Part shown: positions 23,746 through 27,083 of the stretch, piece after piece
Numbering within the stretch: position 1 is the stretch's first letter
Layout of the letters: every line of letters begins with the position of its first letter
Assembly: GCA_002348365.1 (NCBI GenBank)
Contig: DEBC01000153.1
Coordinates: 1 to 27,083 of the forward strand
DNA: 27,083 nucleotides
Direction of reading: 5' to 3'
Origin: Alphaproteobacteria bacterium UBA2966
GTDB taxonomy: Bacteria; Pseudomonadota; Alphaproteobacteria; UBA2966
Position numbers and translations under genes: made by a program
The notes under the pieces: model-generated
The model's input: only the letters and a program-made list of their open reading frames with translations
Told to the model about the DNA's origin: nothing
Databases searched by the model: none

Positions 23746-24225
23746 ATGTTCGACGCTTCGTTCTGGGTCGCCGCCGCTTTCGTCGCCTTCATCGGTGTGC
23801 TGATCAAATTCGCATATGGCAAGATCACAGAAGCCCTGGATGCTCGGGCGGAAGGGATCAGGGACGAAATAGAAGAAGCCAAGCGTTTACGCGAGGAAGC
23901 GCAGCAGCTGCTGGCAAATTACCAGCGGAAGCACCGTGACGCCGTGAAAGAAGCTGAGGAAATCATCGACCAGGCCAAGGCGGACGCCAAAAGGATGTCG
24001 GAACAAGCCGCCAAGGACCTGGAAACTGAGGTCATGCGCCGTACGGAACTGGCGCAGGCCAAGATCGCCAGAGCGGAAGCGCAAGTCATTGAAGATGTCC
24101 GCAACATGGCGGTCGACATCGCAGTCCGCGCGGCAGGACAACTTGTTGAAGAACGCCTTGGTGACGAACAGGCCAACAAGATCGTCGACGAAGCCATCTC
24201 AGAGTTGGGCCGTAAGGTCCACTAA
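23746..24225 (+). CDS. atpF: ATP synthase F0 subunit b
   Basis: The second peripheral-stalk subunit, 159 residues, opens with a membrane helix (FWVAAAFVAFIGVLIKFAYG) and continues as a coiled coil (ALDARAEGIRDEIEEAKRLR, then EEAQQLLANYQRKHRDAV) to a C-terminal part that binds delta. Its start codon touches the stop of atpF'. The F1 genes (atpHAGDC) do not follow, consistent with the split F0/F1 operons of alphaproteobacteria. Confidence 0.95.
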   Translation: MFDASFWVAAAFVAFIGVLIKFAYGKITEALDARAEGIRDEIEEAKRLREEAQQLLANYQRKHRDAVKEAEEIIDQAKADAKRMSEQAAKDLETEVMRRTELAQAKIARAEAQVIEDVRNMAVDIAVRAAGQLVEERLGDEQANKIVDEAISELGRKVH

Positions 24226-24308
24226 CTGCCTGCGCAACACGTAACCTTCCTAAATTCGAAACTGGAAACTCCGCAGAGGTCGTGCCACGCACGGCCCGGC
24301 GTTTTCCG

Positions 24309-24326
24309 TTGGCGACTCTTCGCCAA
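24309..24326 (+). terminator. Possible terminator stem-loop after the F0 operon
   Basis: TTGGCGA (24309-24315) and TCGCCAA (24320-24326) make a perfect 7-pair stem with loop CTCT. A second small hairpin (CGTGC...GCACG, 24281-24293) and GTTTT lie just upstream. The T-tract after the main stem is short, so termination may be weak or may need Rho. Confidence 0.4.
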
Positions 24327-24411
24327 TTCGTCAGGGATGACCCAGAATGGTCGGCCACATCGAGCAACATTCGGAATGCTGTGAGCCACCAGGAGCGGGA
24401 TAATCATTACT

Positions 24412-25125
24412 ATGAACGAACCAATCTCCGCACGCATTGCCGACCTCGACTGGCAGGACCTCTCCACGCACCTCGATGCGGCCGGCTATGCCACTCTGCC
24501 CTCTCTCCTGACCGCGGAGGAGTGCCAAACCCTGACCGCACACTATGAAGACGCCACACTGTTTCGTTCGCGGGTAATGATGGCGCGCCACAATTTCGGA
24601 CGCGGAGAGTACCAGTACTTCGACTATCTACTTCCCGACATGATCGTCGGCCTCAGATCCTCCCTCTTCGCCGGACTCGCGCTGATTGCCAATCGCTGGA
24701 ACCAAGTCATGGGGATCGACGTTCGCTATCCGGATGAGCACACTGCTTACCGCGAGATCTGTCATCGCGCGGGCCAGGTCAAGCCGACGCCGCTCCTCCT
24801 GAAATACGGTGTGGACGATTTCAATTGCCTGCACCAGGACCTATACGGTGAGCTCGTGTTTCCGATGCAGGCCACGATCCTGCTTTCAATGCCCGGACAG
24901 GACTTCACAGGTGGTGAATTCATCCTCACGGAACAGCGGCCACGCATGCAGTCGCGTGCGGAGATCGCACCCCTCAGCCTGGGTGATTGCGTCGTGTTCC
25001 CGGTGCGCCAGAGACCGGTTCAGGGCACGCGCGGAACGTATCGGGTGAATATGCGCCATGGAGTCAGCCGGATCCGCGCGGGCCAGCGGTACGCCCTCGG
25101 TATCATTTTCCACGACGCGGCATGA
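24412..25125 (+). CDS. 2OG-Fe(II) oxygenase of the PF09859 (COG3826) family
   Basis: The 237-residue protein has a double-stranded beta-helix oxygenase core. Iron ligands are H141 and D143 in NCLHQDLYGE and H216 in VNMRHGVSR, followed by an arginine (R222 or R226) for 2-oxoglutarate. MARHNFGRGEYQYF, PIANRWN-like LIANRWNQVMG, PGQDFTGGEFILTEQRPRMQ and YALGIIFHDA are hallmarks of the family. Pfam labels it as an oxygenase for damaged nucleic acid by analogy to AlkB, but I know of no direct proof of substrate. The gene stands alone, co-directional with the ATP synthase operon but separated by a likely terminator, and converges with gcvP. Confidence 0.88.
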   Translation: MNEPISARIADLDWQDLSTHLDAAGYATLPSLLTAEECQTLTAHYEDATLFRSRVMMARHNFGRGEYQYFDYLLPDMIVGLRSSLFAGLALIANRWNQVMGIDVRYPDEHTAYREICHRAGQVKPTPLLLKYGVDDFNCLHQDLYGELVFPMQATILLSMPGQDFTGGEFILTEQRPRMQSRAEIAPLSLGDCVVFPVRQRPVQGTRGTYRVNMRHGVSRIRAGQRYALGIIFHDAA

Positions 25126-25154
25126 TCATTATTTCCCGCACCTGACACGGACTC

Positions 25155-27083
25155 CTATTCAGCCACCTGGGCGTACGCCTCCAGCGGCGGGCACACGCAG
25201 ATCAGGTGCCTGTCACCATAAACCTGGTCGATGCGGTTAACCGGCGGCCAATACTTTGATTCCCGCAGACCCGGCACGGGGAAAACCGCGCGTTCACGCG
25301 AATAAGGATGTGTCCATTCGGCATCCGCGATGTCGTCCATGGTATGGGGTGCGTTGTGCAGCAGATTGTCCTCTGCATCCGCCTCGCCCCGTTCGATTTC
25401 ACTGATCTCCTCACGAATAGAAATCATGGCATCACAGAATCTGTCGAGTTCATGCTTTGATTCGCTTTCCGTCGGCTCGATCATCAACGCGCCGGCCACG
25501 GGCCACGACATCGTCGGCGCGTGGAATCCGTAGTCCATCAAGCGTTTGGCAATATCCTCCACGGTGACACCGGTATCATTTTGGATCCTGCGGCAGTCGA
25601 TAATGCATTCGTGCGCGACGAAATCATTCTGCCCGCGGTAGACGACCGGGTAATGCGGCTCCAGACGCCGGGCCATGTAATTGGCGTTGAGAATCGCGAC
25701 TTCGGTTGCCTTGCGAAGACCTGCGTCACCCATCAGCGCGATATAAGCCCATGAGATCGGCAGGATCAATGCACTACCCCAGGGCCCTGCGGAGATCGGC
25801 CCCACACCTGTCTCGGGTCCGGCTTCCTCAATCAACGGATGGTTGGGCATGAACGGCGCCAGATGAGATTTAGCGCCGATTGGCCCCATGCCTGGCCCCC
25901 CGCCGCCATGTGGAATGCAGAATGTCTTGTGTAGGTTGAAGTGCATGACGTCGGCACCGAGGTCCGCCGGACGGCTGATCCCAACCAATGCGTTCAGGTT
26001 GGCGCCATCCATATATACCTGCCCTCCGTTGACATGAATGATTTTGCAAATCTCCTTGATTCGCTCTTCGAATACGCCGTGCGTGGAGGGATACGTCACC
26101 ATCAGCGCCGCAAGCCGGGCAGTGTGATGTTCCGCCTTGGCCGCGAGGTCAGCCACGTCGATATTGCCGTCTGAATCACAGTCAACCACGACCACTTCGC
26201 AGCCCGCCATGACGGCGCTCGCCGGATTGGTTCCGTGCGCGGAACTCGGGATCAGGCAAACGTCCCGCACTTCTTCGCCACGACTGTGATGCCAGGCGCG
26301 GATGGCCCATAAACCCGCATACTCTCCCTGTGATCCGGCATTGGGCTGGAGCGAAACAGTGTCAAACCCGCTGATTTCGGCGAGCATGTGCTGTAGACCA
26401 TGGATGAGCTCGAGATAGCCTGCCGCCTGGTCGAGCGGCGCGAACGGATGGATGTTGGCAAATTCAGGCCATGTGACGGGCAGCATCTCGGTGGTTGCGT
26501 TGAGCTTCATGGTGCACGACCCGAGCGGGATCATCGACCGGTCGAGAGCAATATCCTTGGCTTGCAAACGGGCGAGATAACGCAACATCTCTGTTTCAGA
26601 GCGGTAGAGATGAAAAATTTCGTGATCAAGAAACGCTGACGTGCGCGTGTCATCCTTTGGGATCCCGCTTTCCGCACCTTGCAGTTCCTGATCCCAATCC
26701 ACGGACACTGAAATGCCGCCCGACAGTGCGGCGAACACGGCCTCCACATCGCCCATGGTCGCCGTTTCATCGAATGTGACACCAACGGTGTCGTCGTCGA
26801 CGCGGCGGAGGTTAAGTTCGGATTCCTGTGCTCGATCAATGACCGATTGCGCGCCTTCAGACACTTCGACTGTCAGAGTGTCGAAGAAGGTTTCGTTTCG
26901 GACCGTGAGACCACATTGTCCGAGGGCCGCCGCCAGGGCCGCCGTGAACCGATGAACGCGGCCGGCAATGTCACGCAATCCCTCCGGTCCATGCCAAACC
27001 GCATACATGCCTGCCATGACGGCCAACAGGACTTGGGCAGTACAAATATTGCTGGTCGCCTTCTCACGCCTGATGTGCTGTTC
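25155..27083 (-). CDS. gcvP: Glycine dehydrogenase (decarboxylating), P protein; 5' end outside the window
   Basis: The P protein decarboxylates glycine and passes the aminomethyl group to the lipoyl H protein of the glycine cleavage system. The visible 642 codons run from EQHIRREKATSNICTAQVLL at the right edge to the TAG at 25155-25157. The PLP lysine lies in NLHKTFCIPHGGGGPGMGP. SMIPLGSCTMKLNATTEM, LQPNAGSQGEYAGLWAI, IPSSAHGTNPASA and PTESESKHELDRFCDAM are diagnostic. The full protein is usually about 950 residues, so roughly the first third is missing because of the window boundary, not because of damage. gcvT and gcvH would be expected upstream, outside the window. Confidence 0.97.
   Translation of the reverse strand, partial: EQHIRREKATSNICTAQVLLAVMAGMYAVWHGPEGLRDIAGRVHRFTAALAAALGQCGLTVRNETFFDTLTVEVSEGAQSVIDRAQESELNLRRVDDDTVGVTFDETATMGDVEAVFAALSGGISVSVDWDQELQGAESGIPKDDTRTSAFLDHEIFHLYRSETEMLRYLARLQAKDIALDRSMIPLGSCTMKLNATTEMLPVTWPEFANIHPFAPLDQAAGYLELIHGLQHMLAEISGFDTVSLQPNAGSQGEYAGLWAIRAWHHSRGEEVRDVCLIPSSAHGTNPASAVMAGCEVVVVDCDSDGNIDVADLAAKAEHHTARLAALMVTYPSTHGVFEERIKEICKIIHVNGGQVYMDGANLNALVGISRPADLGADVMHFNLHKTFCIPHGGGGPGMGPIGAKSHLAPFMPNHPLIEEAGPETGVGPISAGPWGSALILPISWAYIALMGDAGLRKATEVAILNANYMARRLEPHYPVVYRGQNDFVAHECIIDCRRIQNDTGVTVEDIAKRLMDYGFHAPTMSWPVAGALMIEPTESESKHELDRFCDAMISIREEISEIERGEADAEDNLLHNAPHTMDDIADAEWTHPYSRERAVFPVPGLRESKYWPPVNRIDQVYGDRHLICVCPPLEAYAQVAE

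Noticed and set aside
1..27083. CRISPR arrays, tRNA or rRNA genes, phage or conjugative genes
   Set aside because: I saw no spaced direct repeats, no tRNA-like cloverleaf with conserved arms, and no integrase, transposase or phage protein in any frame.

Overview
The window (27,083 bases, GC-rich) comes from an alphaproteobacterium, most likely Rhodospirillales or a relative. The evidence is the rnhB-ccrM pair (CcrM is the GANTC cell-cycle methylase), the mutY/DUF721(DciA-like)/dsbA/smc neighbourhood, and a separate F0 operon in the order atpI-atpB-atpE-atpF'-atpF. All placements rest on my reading of the translations; no database search was run.

Left edge (1-2,700): rnhB and ccrM on the plus strand, with three GANTC sites packed in the gap before ccrM, then an AqpS-type aquaglyceroporin. 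From 2,700 to 3,600 there is no intact gene. On the minus strand lies a flagellar relic: a near-consensus sigma-54 promoter, a ribosome-binding site and the first codons of a flagellin gene, joined in frame to the C-terminal third of fliG and broken by two in-frame stops.

Centre (3,604-15,770): an apparent seven-gene minus-strand oxidative catabolic operon. In transcription order it holds two Rieske oxygenase alpha subunits, a TTC38-like TPR protein, a third Rieske alpha subunit, a phytanoyl-CoA-dioxygenase-like Fe(II)/2OG enzyme, and the small (SAF) and large subunits of a UxaA/SuyAB-type hydroxyacid lyase/dehydratase. A LysR regulator is divergently transcribed across an AT-rich gap with clear inverted repeats. 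Beyond it lie a broken NAD-dependent 6PGDH-like dehydrogenase (one frameshift, one nonsense codon), an intact flavin monooxygenase and a LysE/RhtB exporter broken by one in-frame TAA. No reductase or ferredoxin for the Rieske enzymes is encoded here, and the substrate is unknown. This operon is the best candidate for an undescribed system.

Right part (15,788-27,083): housekeeping genes. These are mutY (minus), then dciA-like, dsbA-like and smc (plus), the ATP synthase F0 operon behind a recognisable promoter, a PF09859-type 2OG-Fe(II) oxygenase, and the 3' part of gcvP (minus), which runs off the window. Stem-loops sit on both sides of atpE, the gene for the multicopy c subunit.

A theme is selective decay: core genes are intact, while motility remnants and some accessory transport and catabolic genes are pseudogenes.
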